From assembly GCA_035275405.1 (NCBI GenBank), contig DATEMU010000003.1, positions 434,001 to 498,000 of the forward strand: DNA of 64,000 nt, read 5' to 3'. Source of the stretch: Phycisphaerae bacterium. Its GTDB lineage: Bacteria > Planctomycetota > Phycisphaerae > UBA1845 > UTPLA1. The notes beneath the pieces were generated by a model that was given only the letters and a program-made list of their open reading frames with translations, searched no databases and had not been told where the DNA came from. The position numbers and the translations under genes are program-made. Below, piece by piece: positions 34,832 through 44,361 of this stretch. The number at the start of each line of letters is the position of its first letter. Within the stretch, counting starts at the first letter, position 1.

Positions 34832-36202
34832 TCAAATCGCCTGCATGCGCTTCCACAACTCGGCGGCGACGGTCGGCGCGCGATGCAGGATGTGCGACGC
34901 CTCGATGCTGACCGGCTTGCGGTTGCGCAGCGCCCAGGCGCCGTCGATCAATACGTCGTGGACATGCTGGGGCCCCAGAGCGAAAAGCACATGCCCCGCA
35001 ACGTTTTCGGCGGTCAGGGGAGTTGAAGGGATGTAGTCCGTCACGACGACATCCGCCGCCGCGCCAGGCTCCAGGCGACCCAGCGTTCGGTCCAGCAGGC
35101 GCCCCGCGGTCCGAGCCGACTGTGCGAGCATTCCTACAATATCCGTCGGCGACAGACCGGCCCGCGCGTCGCGGCTCTTGAACCACGCGGCCCCCGCTTC
35201 GGTCAGCATGTCGCTGCCGATTCCGTCGGTGCCGAGGAGAAGGCTTGAGGCTTGAGGCTTGAGGCTTGAGGAAGCGGGCGACGTCGCGCTTGCCTTGAGG
35301 AAACTCCCGATCGGAGCGTAGCCGACCTGGTTGTTCATATTCGAGCGCGGGTTGTGGGCGATTGCGGCGACCTCGGAGGCGATCCGCGCGGCATCCGGCT
35401 CGGCCAGGTGCGTGCAGTGGCCGAGAATGGATCGGGCGGCAACGTCGCCCTCGCCGAGGATGCCGCTCCGTGTGAGCCGTTCGACGAGCGGCGCGCCGTA
35501 TTTCTCCCGGCAGATGCGATCGTCGCAGGGATCCTCGGCGACATGGATGTGAACGCCGGTCTGGAACTCGGCGGCGAGTCGCGCGCACGCCACAAGGGAG
35601 TCGTCGCTGAGCGTGAACGCGGCGTGCGCCCCCACGAGCGCGGCGAACCAGCCATCCGATCGCCCGCGGCAGCGCTCCAGATATCGACGATTCTCCTCGA
35701 GGCCTGCGCTGGCGCCCGCATGGCCGTTCCGATCTGTCGTTTCGTAACAGAGCACCGCGCGGAGTCCGACAAGATCGATTCCGTTTTCGAGGGCGTCGAG
35801 GCTGCCGGGGATGCAGCTCGGCGAGGCGTGGTGGTCGATCAACGTGGTGGTCCCGCAGCGCAGGGCATCCAGCGCACCGATCGCTCCGCTGACTTTCACG
35901 GACTCCACGTCGTGGGCGCGATCGAGCCGCCACCACACCAGTTCAAGAATCTCGTGAAAGTTGGCGGGCGCTCGTGGCGGAGGCGGCATGCCCACCGCCA
36001 GGGCGCTGTAAAGGTGCGTATGGCCGTTGACGAGGCCGGGCAGGATGACCGCGCCGTGGCAGTCGATGATCTCGTCGCCGGGTTGGGGCGTGACGCGATC
36101 GCCGACGGAATGAATGGAATCGCCTTCAATGCGGATCGAGCCGGGCGACGCGCCCGGGGGGTCAAGGTGCAGCAGTACTGCGTTGGTCAGTGTAAGGGAC
36201 AT
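34832..36202 (-). CDS. SsnA-like amidohydrolase (cyclic-amidine/aminohydrolase family)
   Basis: 456 residues from the ATG at 36202. The amidohydrolase metal site is HTHLYSAL (first His pair), with HIHVAEDPCDD, ILGHCTHLAE and LLLGTDGIGSDM. The segment PRAPANFHEILELVWWRLDR is characteristic of SsnA and chlorohydrolase relatives. Just before the conserved GTDG is a short Ser/Lys/Pro/Gln-rich stretch (ASSSLKPQASSLLL) encoded by a 7-bp tandem repeat at 35241-35271. Substrate is unknown. It is a single gene on the minus strand, convergent with the repeat protein. Confidence 0.85.
   Translation of the reverse strand: MSLTLTNAVLLHLDPPGASPGSIRIEGDSIHSVGDRVTPQPGDEIIDCHGAVILPGLVNGHTHLYSALAVGMPPPPRAPANFHEILELVWWRLDRAHDVESVKVSGAIGALDALRCGTTTLIDHHASPSCIPGSLDALENGIDLVGLRAVLCYETTDRNGHAGASAGLEENRRYLERCRGRSDGWFAALVGAHAAFTLSDDSLVACARLAAEFQTGVHIHVAEDPCDDRICREKYGAPLVERLTRSGILGEGDVAARSILGHCTHLAEPDAARIASEVAAIAHNPRSNMNNQVGYAPIGSFLKASATSPASSSLKPQASSLLLGTDGIGSDMLTEAGAAWFKSRDARAGLSPTDIVGMLAQSARTAGRLLDRTLGRLEPGAAADVVVTDYIPSTPLTAENVAGHVLFALGPQHVHDVLIDGAWALRNRKPVSIEASHILHRAPTVAAELWKRMQAI
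35241..35271. repeat. In-frame AGGCTTG tandem repeat (about 4.4 copies)
   Basis: Four consecutive AGGCTTG units plus AGG (31 bp) inside the SsnA-like gene. Three units make 21 bp (seven codons), so gains or losses in threes keep the frame. It encodes the stretch ending just before the metal-site GTDG. Confidence 0.85.
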
Positions 36203-36232
36203 GATACAAGGCCGCGCCAAACTAAAAGAGAT

Positions 36233-36860
36233 TCACCACAGAGGCACAGAGACACAGAGTACGAACTGAGAGAGATAATAAGGAAACCTCCATAATCAAT
36301 TCCCCCTCGCGTACAGAACATTCAAAGCACCATCCGGCGTATCCCGTCTCGGAGGTACGGAGTATTGAAGTTCAGGAGGAGCCCTCTCGTCTTATTTTGC
36401 AGACGGAGATACGTTAGCAACTGCGCGTCATGGACCGGTAGCAAGGCTTCGACCGACTTAATTTCGACGATGACTTGATCCTCGACCAAGAGGTCCAAAC
36501 GATAGCCGCATCCAATGGCGTGCCCACGGTAAACGACGGGTACATCAAGCTGCGATCGAAATGAAACCCCTCGTTCGGAGAGCTCATACTCCAGACAGGC
36601 TTGGTACGCCGATTCCAAGAGACCGGGTCCCAGCGCCTTATGCACAGCGATTGCCGCTCCAATGATCGCCGCGGTGATGGGATCGGCGTCCTTTGTTTGT
36701 TGGCCAGTGGTTGTCACCGCAAACTGCATACAAAACGACCTCGCCGGTTTGGTCCTCCAAGAGTGCTCCCATCGTTAGAGGGCCGTAATCTTAATAAGAA
36801 ATGGGCAATACGTACAAATCCATTTCGCAGCGTCTCTGTGGCTCTGCGCCTCTGTGGTGA
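36233..36860. mobile_element. GxxExxY cassette bounded by 27-bp inverted repeats
   Basis: The arms are at 36233-36259 and 36834-36860. Both read TCACCACAGAGGCxCAGAGx and then CACAGAG, with 25 of 27 positions matching in inverted orientation. Between them lies one gene, the GxxExxY protein. CACAGAGGCACAGAG-type sequences are widespread dispersed repeats in several phyla. No transposase is present, so movement, if any, would need trans-acting help. Confidence 0.6.
36322..36729 (-). CDS. GxxExxY protein (PDDEXK_3-like)
   Basis: 135 residues. The naming motif is [21 protein letters not shown] nuclease-like core follows: the strand-turn-strand [20 protein letters not shown] with Asp and Glu-x-Lys (LDLLVED...VEIK) as the PD-(D/E)XK pattern, then QLLTYLRL. 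The family is sporadic, often multicopy and of unproven function. Its isolation between inverted repeats supports a cassette origin. Confidence 0.92.
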   Translation of the reverse strand: MQFAVTTTGQQTKDADPITAAIIGAAIAVHKALGPGLLESAYQACLEYELSERGVSFRSQLDVPVVYRGHAIGCGYRLDLLVEDQVIVEIKSVEALLPVHDAQLLTYLRLQNKTRGLLLNFNTPYLRDGIRRMVL

Positions 36861-36866
36861 GGTTCT

Positions 36867-38240
36867 TCATCTTGCGAGAACGAATTCCCCGATGAAATTC
36901 GCGTAGCGCTCGGCCAGCGCGTCCGGGATATGCGGTCGCGTCCACGTCAGGCTCAGATTCAGGTTATCGCCGTAACGGCTGAAGACCGGGTTCCAGCCCG
37001 GCGGCGTGGTGGAGGGTCCGCCGCCCCAGATGTTGGTGACCTCCGCGCCGGCAAAACGGCGCAGGGGACGATCAATTTCACCGTAATATGAAAAGCCGGA
37101 CGAATACGCCGCCCCCGCGAACGCAAATCGAAAAAGAGCGGGGTAAAACCATGCGTGGATCAGCGCCGCGGCCTCCAGCAGGGCCCATTGGGCCTTGTCG
37201 CCGCGCACTTCCAGAAAGGCTTGCAATTGCATTTGAATATCCGACCCCAGCGCCGCAAGGTCGCCGACTTTGCCGCGGTCGACAACAAGCGTCGGCGTCA
37301 CGAGAAAGTTGCCGGTCATCGGCCGAGAAATTGCCTCATCCCCCGGGGGCGTGATTCGCACCTTCATTGGAAACGTGATGGCAAACTCCTGCGTGTCGAA
37401 CCCTTCCTCGCGGTAGACACGGTCGAGCGCCTGAAGGACGATGGCCGCCAGGTATCGGCCGTACAGTGCCGGGCCGGGCGGCATCGTTTGGTGGGCCCTT
37501 TCACGAATTCGCTCGAAGTCCTGACCGCGCCAGCAGCGATGCAGGAACTGATAGGACTCGACGCGCTGGGCTGGTGCTGCGACGACGTGCCGGACCTGCG
37601 ATCGGGCCGGCGATTTCTGGGCCGAGAGGCCGCGCATCATGAACCGGACCCGCGCGAGGGGCGACATCTGCGCCAGGACCTCCACCGAGGGGTCGTCCGC
37701 GGGCAGAAGCGACTGCGACGGATCATTCGTGCCGTCGAAATGTCGTCCGAGTTCGGAGAGAAACCATTGCGCCCCCTCTGCATCCATGAGGAAGTGCGGC
37801 CAACGCAGGCATAGTCGTGTCCGGTCTCCGGGAAGCGCGTATTGCTCCAGGCGCACCTGTGGCCCGCGCGACAAATCCCAGTCCGGCCCGTATCGCCTCG
37901 TACAAAGCTGATTCAACCGCGCTGTCGCGTCGGGGTCCGCGCGAAGATCGTCATAGACGTGGGCCCTTTCGGCGGCGACGTCGGCATCCGAAGTTGACGA
38001 AGGCAATTTCCAAAACGGCCGAAGTCGCAGCGGCGATATGCCCAGCGAGGCCAATGTGACGGGATAGGCGGTCATCACCGCCGTCAGTGCCTGGCGAACG
38101 GCGGCGGGATCAACGATCCCCTCGACATCGACCATCATGAAGGCGATATTGCCGCCGCGCTGCCGGCGGGCCAGCCAGCGATGATGCCCGTAGATGCAGC
38201 AATCGCACGGATTGAGGCAAATGCGTCGCCGGGATGTCAT
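36867..38240 (-). CDS. Condensation/acyltransferase-like (CoA-dependent acyltransferase superfamily) protein
   Basis: 457 residues. It resembles WES-DGAT, PapA and condensation domains: PHFLMDAEGAQWFLSELGRH has the HxxxDxxG active-site shape, where the first of the usual two histidines is Pro. The segment FPMKVRITPPGDE and the NxW-like VTNIWGGG match the C-terminal tunnel region. It has no membrane helix. It overlaps the membrane protein gene upstream by 4 bp. It may acylate a glycan or lipid; this is inference. The inverted-repeat arm lies 6 bases past its stop. Confidence 0.65.
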   Translation of the reverse strand: MTSRRRICLNPCDCCIYGHHRWLARRQRGGNIAFMMVDVEGIVDPAAVRQALTAVMTAYPVTLASLGISPLRLRPFWKLPSSTSDADVAAERAHVYDDLRADPDATARLNQLCTRRYGPDWDLSRGPQVRLEQYALPGDRTRLCLRWPHFLMDAEGAQWFLSELGRHFDGTNDPSQSLLPADDPSVEVLAQMSPLARVRFMMRGLSAQKSPARSQVRHVVAAPAQRVESYQFLHRCWRGQDFERIRERAHQTMPPGPALYGRYLAAIVLQALDRVYREEGFDTQEFAITFPMKVRITPPGDEAISRPMTGNFLVTPTLVVDRGKVGDLAALGSDIQMQLQAFLEVRGDKAQWALLEAAALIHAWFYPALFRFAFAGAAYSSGFSYYGEIDRPLRRFAGAEVTNIWGGGPSTTPPGWNPVFSRYGDNLNLSLTWTRPHIPDALAERYANFIGEFVLAR

Positions 38241-39964
38241 GGTGCTGCGCCTCGCGGAGTGGGATTCGCGGCGGTTACCGGCGGCCAGAAATGCAGGCGC
38301 GGCGTGGTGAAGGGCTCTCGAAATCGAAACCGCATGGCGGTCACGTGATGTTCCGCGCTCACCTCGACGATCTCGGCAATAAAATCACGCGTCTCGAATT
38401 GCTGGCCGCGGCGCGGGTTCCAGTGGGGTCCCAACGTCAACTGGTGGATCGGCGAACTGAATAGATCGCCGTGCTTGGCGCGAACCATGATCGTTCGGTC
38501 GTCTTCTCGTGACAGCGTCGCATCGATCCCCGGCCCTACCAGGAACAGCGCGGCCACATTACGGCGGCCGGTCAGATACTCCAGCCGATCGCCCGCGCAA
38601 AGCATTTCGAACGACGACTCCGCGCGGTCCACGACCAGCGTATCACCGTCCTGAAGCGGCGCCGCCAAGTCGGCCACGGTTTGTTGAATCCGCTCGCGGG
38701 CCCGGGACTCCGTGGCGTTCATGAAGATCACGGTCCCGATCGCACAGCCGGCGCTGATCACGCCGTTGGCCGCGTTGAGCCAGGCCCTCATCGGCAGCGG
38801 CGCCAGCGGCGCACCGGTACGCGTCGCAAAGAACAATCCGACCAGCAGGTACGACCATCCGACGCTTGCCGTGCAAAGCGTGCGCGTGCTTGCCGTTAAT
38901 GCGCGAAGGCCTGGGACGATGAAAAAGACCGCCCATAGAACAAAGAACATCGCGGCGGCGTCCCTGTGGGTCGAACGCCGAAGATATCGGATTGTCAGTA
39001 ACATCAGCACGCCGCCGATGACTCCGACCGCCAGCGCCTGGGTGTTCGTCGCGGCGTGCAGCACATCGATGGGAAATCCGATCGTCCAAACGGCAGCGTA
39101 CAGGAGAAGCGAGAGCGGCAGTTGTCTTCCGAATTGCGATGAGCCCCCGTCGCTGCCGGAGGCGACCTGCAATGCCCACGGTCGGCTATAGACGTAATAC
39201 GAAAGATAGCCGGCGGCCATCAGCGCCAAGGCCAGCGCAATCCAGCAGGCCATTCTTCGGCCGGAGCGCGCGTCCGGACGGCGCCGCGCGATGATTTCGT
39301 GCAGGCCGACGACGCCCGCCAGGGCGATGGCCACTTCCTTGGACAGCAGCGCGAACAAGAACGCGCCCATCGCCAGGAAAAGTTGCGTGACACGCGGACG
39401 GCGGACCGCCTCCCAATACGCCGTCGCGGCGACGGTCACGCCGATGACCACGAGCAGGTCCTGCCGGTTGCACATCCAAGTCACCGGCGGCGTCACCGTC
39501 TGCGAAAGGCCGTAGAAGTAAGTGGCCGTGCCGGCGTGAACCTCATCGGCCCCCGCCGCCCTGAAGAGACGGCGGACGCAGCACAAGGCGACAACAAAGA
39601 AGCCCATACTCACCAGCCGGAAGCCCAAAGGGTTCCTGCCAAAAAATCGCACGTCCAGGAGGAACGAAAGCTCCATCATGGGCCGGAAAAAATCCAGACG
39701 ACCGGTCGGCGGCGCCCACCATGGAATGACGCCCCGATCACGCAACTGCCGCCACTCTTCATCCGAAGCTGCAAAACGATAGAGTTCGAAGCGATCCGAT
39801 TCACCGCGGAGGTAGCGCTCGGCCTTGAGTATCAGGTGAAGATCGTCGCTCAGAAGGGGGCCCGTCAGAGTCCACGAATACAGCGCGATCGGGACGCCCA
39901 GCCAAAACAGCCAATGCCGCGCGAACTTGCGGTACCAATCAAAGGGAAATTCGAAAGACCTCAC
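38237..39964 (-). CDS. Polytopic membrane protein, PMT/GT-C glycosyltransferase-like
   Basis: 575 residues with about ten hydrophobic segments between 17 and 410. The first loop has LLSDDLHLILKAERYLRG, the double-Asp motif of GT-C transferases such as PMT and ArnT. A second loop has PTGRLDFFRPMMELSFLLD. The C-terminal 170 residues are soluble. GT-C proteins use lipid-linked sugars on the periplasmic side. It is co-transcribed with the acyltransferase-like gene (4-bp overlap). Confidence 0.75.
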   Translation of the reverse strand: MRSFEFPFDWYRKFARHWLFWLGVPIALYSWTLTGPLLSDDLHLILKAERYLRGESDRFELYRFAASDEEWRQLRDRGVIPWWAPPTGRLDFFRPMMELSFLLDVRFFGRNPLGFRLVSMGFFVVALCCVRRLFRAAGADEVHAGTATYFYGLSQTVTPPVTWMCNRQDLLVVIGVTVAATAYWEAVRRPRVTQLFLAMGAFLFALLSKEVAIALAGVVGLHEIIARRRPDARSGRRMACWIALALALMAAGYLSYYVYSRPWALQVASGSDGGSSQFGRQLPLSLLLYAAVWTIGFPIDVLHAATNTQALAVGVIGGVLMLLTIRYLRRSTHRDAAAMFFVLWAVFFIVPGLRALTASTRTLCTASVGWSYLLVGLFFATRTGAPLAPLPMRAWLNAANGVISAGCAIGTVIFMNATESRARERIQQTVADLAAPLQDGDTLVVDRAESSFEMLCAGDRLEYLTGRRNVAALFLVGPGIDATLSREDDRTIMVRAKHGDLFSSPIHQLTLGPHWNPRRGQQFETRDFIAEIVEVSAEHHVTAMRFRFREPFTTPRLHFWPPVTAANPTPRGAAP

Positions 39965-40025
39965 GCCGGGCGATTATGCGAGTCCGCCTGCCACGGTGCA
40001 ACGTTGGCGAAAGAACCGGGCGGCC

Positions 40026-40952
40026 TCATGCCGCACCCTTGCGAAAGACGATCGTTACGGAGTGTCGCGGGCTGTAGAGATAACCGAACGTCCCGTGAAA
40101 AATCAGCGTCGGCGAGCGCAGGATTCGACCGATGCGGGGCGGCTCGACAAGCGAGTCGATGTTGTCATCGAGCCGCTCCAGGTAAGCGCGGCAAAACGCT
40201 TCGTTCATTCCGAAAAAGGGCGTCTCCATGTAATAGCGGCGATAGGACCGCTCGGCCGTCAATCCTGTCGCCGCGCCGAGTTGCACCAGCGCTGCCCGCG
40301 TGTAAAGGTGCAGATGATAGGGCACATGAAGTTGGTGCAAGTGGCGGTGAGTCTTGCCTAGGTCGATTTCGTCGGCGCTGGGGGTGCCGACCAGTAAAAT
40401 GCCCTGGCTCGTTAGAAGTCCCGCCAGCTTTTTCAGGAGCGATCCGGCATCTTCCACGTGCTCGATGACGTCTTGTAGACAAACGCAATCGAAGGAATCC
40501 GCCCTGAGTACCGCGGCATTTCCCCATCCGGCCGAGTCCCCGTAGGGATCGTAACCTTCCGCGCCGGAGTAACCGCGCGAGCGAAGATACAACACCAGAT
40601 TCCCGGAACCGCACCCGTAATCCAGGATCCGATGGTTCCGTTGGAGCCCCGCGGCGCGGAGTCGCGCAAGTTGACGCCCATAGGCCAAACGTGAAAAGAA
40701 GTCGAGGCGCTGATCTTTGGTGCCATAGCCCGCGTAATACGGGCCGAGCTCAATCACTTCCCAACCGTGCAGACAACGGCACCCGGCGCACCGCCACAGG
40801 TGAAAATACTCCCCGGCGAACTTCCGGACATTGCAGCGAACGCGGACGCGCTCACAGGTCTGTGCGTCAAATCTCCGGCCGCAAATGTTGCACCGATCGC
40901 GCACCTCCCTGCGGGAGGAGGCCGCGGCCGAGCCTGTGGGCAGCGCGCTCAT
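40026..40952 (-). CDS. Class I SAM-dependent methyltransferase with N-terminal zinc ribbon
   Basis: 308 residues. A CNICGRRFD and CAGCRCLHG pair (about residues 22-60) form a zinc ribbon. The methyltransferase domain has HRILDYGCGSGNLVLYLRSR (motif I), AEGYDPYG, CLQDVIEHVEDAGSLLKKLA and LLVGTPSADEIDL, typical of the Methyltransf_23 group in polysaccharide clusters. Methyl acceptor unknown. Its start directly abuts the end of the glycosyltransferase gene. Confidence 0.88.
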   Translation of the reverse strand: MSALPTGSAAASSRREVRDRCNICGRRFDAQTCERVRVRCNVRKFAGEYFHLWRCAGCRCLHGWEVIELGPYYAGYGTKDQRLDFFSRLAYGRQLARLRAAGLQRNHRILDYGCGSGNLVLYLRSRGYSGAEGYDPYGDSAGWGNAAVLRADSFDCVCLQDVIEHVEDAGSLLKKLAGLLTSQGILLVGTPSADEIDLGKTHRHLHQLHVPYHLHLYTRAALVQLGAATGLTAERSYRRYYMETPFFGMNEAFCRAYLERLDDNIDSLVEPPRIGRILRSPTLIFHGTFGYLYSPRHSVTIVFRKGAA

Positions 40953-42113
40953 TCAATACGACGTGCCTCGCCACTGAATGGGTTCGCGACGCGATAATTC
41001 CCGCGCCGCGCGGATGCAGATGCCGATGAGCATCGCCGCTGCGAGGGGGTGGATAAACGCGAACCGCCGATAGTCGCCCGCGCCGCCGTAAATCACGTAC
41101 GCCAACCCCGTCGAGGCGATCAAGTGGAGCACGGCCAGGGTCAGCCAGGCGCTCTCCCACGGGATTGCCCAACCCTTCCAGGCGGCGATGCCGAGGAGAA
41201 AAAGGATCCCGATCGGTAGCAGCGATACGAAGTTGATCGCGTTGATGGTGGCGAGAAATCGCGGGAGTGTCTTGAGTCCGCCGACGAAGGTACGCGATAT
41301 GCCATGGACAGTCCGCCGAAGTGTGCCGTACATCCGCAGCGTAAACAACTCAGGCGCTAAGACATACGAAATTGCGTGGCCCGCGCGCTTGGCGATGCGC
41401 ATAATTTCACTGTCCTCGTCATAAGCGCGAACGACCGCCCCGTGACCGCCGATGGCCTGATAGGCCTCTCGTCGCACCACCAGAAAACCACTTCCAATGG
41501 CGTTGTCCCACTTGGGGTCCTCAATTTTGCGCGGGTCGTACCAGGCGTACGTGATGGCCCCCAGCATGGGGACGAGCAGGCGTTCCCAGAATTTTTGGAG
41601 CTGCGGCTTGCCCATGACCGCGAGCCAATCGAGCCGGCGACGCCGCAGATCGTGGACCAGCGTCTTGAGACAATGGGGCGCTAACTCAAAATCGCTATCG
41701 ACGAAGACCACGATTTCCGCGGATAACTCGGTGCCCGCCCTGGAGAGGGCGTGCGGCTTGCCGTATAGCCCGCCGGGAAGTTCCGTGATATCCATCCGGC
41801 GAAGCCGTGGAAACTCCGCTTGTAATTCGGCGATCACTTCCGGGGTTCGGTCGGTGGATCGATCGTTGACCACGATGACGCTCAGGTTCGGGTAATCCTG
41901 GGACAGGACGGAGCGCACGCACGTGGCGAGGTGCGCCTCTTCGTCCTTGACCGGGATGACCACCTCCATCGTCGGCCAATCGGCGCCTTCGGCATCCAGT
42001 GTGGGCCGCGCCGCCTCCTGCCGCAGAAGCCGCCAGGCCGCGGCCCACCGGAAGCAAAGATACAAAACGCCGCCCAGATAGAAGATGAAGATGGTACCGA
42101 CGAGAATTATCAC
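40953..42113 (-). CDS. Family 2 glycosyltransferase, membrane-anchored
   Basis: 386 residues. It opens with a transmembrane helix, IILVGTIFIFYLGGVLYLCF. The GT2 domain has VVIPVKDEEAHLATCVRSVL, VIVVNDRSTDRTPEV, the DxD region VVFVDSDFEL, and QxxRW-like elements replaced by the DEDSEIMRIAKRAGH segment. C-terminal helices (about 285-370) follow. It is likely to build a lipid-linked or surface glycan with the downstream methyltransferase. Confidence 0.9.
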   Translation of the reverse strand: MIILVGTIFIFYLGGVLYLCFRWAAAWRLLRQEAARPTLDAEGADWPTMEVVIPVKDEEAHLATCVRSVLSQDYPNLSVIVVNDRSTDRTPEVIAELQAEFPRLRRMDITELPGGLYGKPHALSRAGTELSAEIVVFVDSDFELAPHCLKTLVHDLRRRRLDWLAVMGKPQLQKFWERLLVPMLGAITYAWYDPRKIEDPKWDNAIGSGFLVVRREAYQAIGGHGAVVRAYDEDSEIMRIAKRAGHAISYVLAPELFTLRMYGTLRRTVHGISRTFVGGLKTLPRFLATINAINFVSLLPIGILFLLGIAAWKGWAIPWESAWLTLAVLHLIASTGLAYVIYGGAGDYRRFAFIHPLAAAMLIGICIRAARELSRREPIQWRGTSY

Positions 42114-42344
42114 GCTGTAAGCTCGCGCTGCTTCGGAGCCGTCGATCGAACGCTGCCCGAGTCAGGAGTAGATTCAGGGTATCGATGGCGCCCGCTGCCG
42201 TCAATGTAAGCGTCGAAAACGGCCGGCGTCCGCAACGCAGGGCTGGTAAATTGAAGGACAGGAAGGAACGGGATTGCGATCGGTGCGTTTGACATTACGG
42301 CGGTCTCGAACTGTAATATTGCTCGCATCTGAAAAGATGCCCCC

Positions 42345-42420
42345 CGGGGCGTAGCTCAGCCTGGTCTAGAGCGTCTGCATGGGGTGCAGAAGGTCGCTAG
42401 TTCGAATCTAGTCGCCCCGA
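42345..42420 (+). tRNA. tRNA-Pro (anticodon GGG)
   Basis: 76 nt. The acceptor stem CGGGGCG pairs with CGCCCCG (C1-G72, typical of bacterial tRNA-Pro), followed by discriminator A. The D arm is GCTC...GAGC, the anticodon stem TCTGC/GCAGA with loop ATGGGGT, and the T arm GCTAG-TTCGAAT-CTAGT. CCA is not encoded. Confidence 0.95.
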
Positions 42421-42654
42421 ATTCGAAAACCACATATCGTTCACCAAAGGTGCCGCGAGGCAGTTGACCGGCTTCGAATGGTCGGCATCGCAGCTTTAAC
42501 CACCGGAATCTTCGGTGAAGAAACTGCTTTTTGCGGAAGGTAAAGCGGAGCGACTCGCGTAGTACCTTTTCTAAATGAAACCCTCGGTTTTCATCATATC
42601 AGGCATGGGTGATCGTCCCCGAGACAATCCGATTGGGAATCCCGGCGGGAACCG

Positions 42655-44361
42655 TCATGGGCCGTACGTGAAATTCACATGGTTGACCCCGTGGCACGTC
42701 AGCGAGCAGTTCCCGCTGAAACGCCCCGTATCTCTAAATGAACGCTGACCGCCGACGATCGTGAGATCGAAGTTAATGAGGCTGCTGTGCTGGCTGGGGC
42801 TGCCGTTCACGCCGTGGGCCGTATGGCAGGCGCTGCAGGGCGAGCGACCGTTGACGATGTGCACGCGGTGTAACGGGAAACTCTCGTCGTTGAGGATCGA
42901 GGTGCGGTCGTGGCACTCGTAACACAGCGCGTAGGACTGCGTCGACTCGATCGTGAAATCCGCCGTTTCATAATTCGCCTTGAGGAGGAAATCGAAACGT
43001 GAGCCGTGCGGGCCGTTCGGTCCGACGCCGCCCAGTTCGCGCGCGTCCGGATTGTTGTGGCAGTCCTGGCAAGAGAGCATCCTGGCGACACGCAGCTCGG
43101 GAACCAGGCTCGGCACCTCGTCGCCGCGCCGACCGAAGAAAAGTACCGGGTGTGCGGAGGCCGCCGTCGGTTGGAACTCCCGCCGGATATTCCCCAGCGT
43201 ATCCCGCTGGCGAATAATACGCTGCGGGACCGGGACCGGCCGATCCGCATGGCATTTGAAACACACTTCATAGTAATAAGTGGCGCGGTCCGTGGGCGCG
43301 CCGCTGCTGGTGATCCCGGAGACGAACCGCATCCCCGGCGGCACGAGGTTTCCGCGGTCGAGCGTCCCCAGCGGCGTCGAGGCGAGGAAATTGTGCTGAA
43401 CGGCGTGCGGATTGTGGCAATCGGCGCAGTCCACGTGCGGCCGCATCGTGAGCGGGTCCTCCGCCGGATCGTGGACGTTGAAGAGGCGGTTAGTGCGATG
43501 GCCGCTGCGCTGATTGAGCACACTGGACATATCGCGTGCCGGGAAGCCGCGGTGACAATTCATGCACAGGTGAAACGAGTTATCGCGCAGAAGTCGCTCG
43601 CGCTGCGGTGCACCGTGGGTGACGTGACAGGCCGAACAGGCCGCGTCAAACATGTTCCCGAACGGAAGTTGCTCACCGTTCGTGACACTGGCGGGAACGC
43701 TGGCCCCCGATAAAGCGTGTGCGCTGTCCTGCCAGCCGTCCATGCGGTGACACGTGTTGCAGAGCGCCCCCTGCCGGTCCGTAATCCGCAGGAAGTCGCC
43801 CAATTCATTGTTGTGGGGATCGTGACAGGCCGTGCACTCCAACTGGCCGCGCGGGCCCAACTTGATCCGCTGGCTGGCCAGATCGGGCGAGCGGAGCTGG
43901 TGATCGCGATTGGAGAGTTGCCGGTCGAAACGAAAGCCGATGGGGTGATCGTCGGACAAGTCATTCGTGAGATTGCTCGGGCCGGTCGGCATGAACGGCT
44001 GGTTCACCTCGATCGGCTCAGTCGGCGGGCGGCTGAGCACCAGGCCGAGGGCGATGCTCCCGTCGTGACAGGACAGGCACATCTTGCTCGGCCCACCGGG
44101 CTGATCGATCCTCGCATCCATCGTGCTGCTGTTGTAAATACGATAATACGCGGTCGGGTTATAGCGGTTCCACAACGGCGCCTGCGGATCGGCGTTGTGC
44201 GGCGTGTGGCAGAAGATGCATACCTCTGCTTCGTTCAGGGCCCGGATCGTACCGCGACCGGTGGCGGAGAGATTGTGCGGCGAGAGTATGACACTTTCGT
44301 CGGCGAAGGCGGAGTTCGCCGCGATGCAACTCAAAACAACGATCGCGATAATGCTTTTCAT
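42655..44361 (-). CDS. Dodecaheme c-type cytochrome
   Basis: 568 residues from the ATG at 44361, which overlaps the stop of the NHL lipoprotein gene. A signal peptide (MKSIIAIVVLSCIAANSAFA) is followed by eleven CXXCH motifs and a final CSLTCH (CX3CH), twelve in all. Several are of the CxxCHxPH type (CIFCHTPHN, CTACHDPHNN, CADCHNPHA, CSACHTAHG), the doubled CXXCH pattern. It is presumably in the periplasm or at the surface. Gene order with the barrel and NHL lipoprotein suggests a porin-cytochrome complex. Confidence 0.93.
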   Translation of the reverse strand: MKSIIAIVVLSCIAANSAFADESVILSPHNLSATGRGTIRALNEAEVCIFCHTPHNADPQAPLWNRYNPTAYYRIYNSSTMDARIDQPGGPSKMCLSCHDGSIALGLVLSRPPTEPIEVNQPFMPTGPSNLTNDLSDDHPIGFRFDRQLSNRDHQLRSPDLASQRIKLGPRGQLECTACHDPHNNELGDFLRITDRQGALCNTCHRMDGWQDSAHALSGASVPASVTNGEQLPFGNMFDAACSACHVTHGAPQRERLLRDNSFHLCMNCHRGFPARDMSSVLNQRSGHRTNRLFNVHDPAEDPLTMRPHVDCADCHNPHAVQHNFLASTPLGTLDRGNLVPPGMRFVSGITSSGAPTDRATYYYEVCFKCHADRPVPVPQRIIRQRDTLGNIRREFQPTAASAHPVLFFGRRGDEVPSLVPELRVARMLSCQDCHNNPDARELGGVGPNGPHGSRFDFLLKANYETADFTIESTQSYALCYECHDRTSILNDESFPLHRVHIVNGRSPCSACHTAHGVNGSPSQHSSLINFDLTIVGGQRSFRDTGRFSGNCSLTCHGVNHVNFTYGP

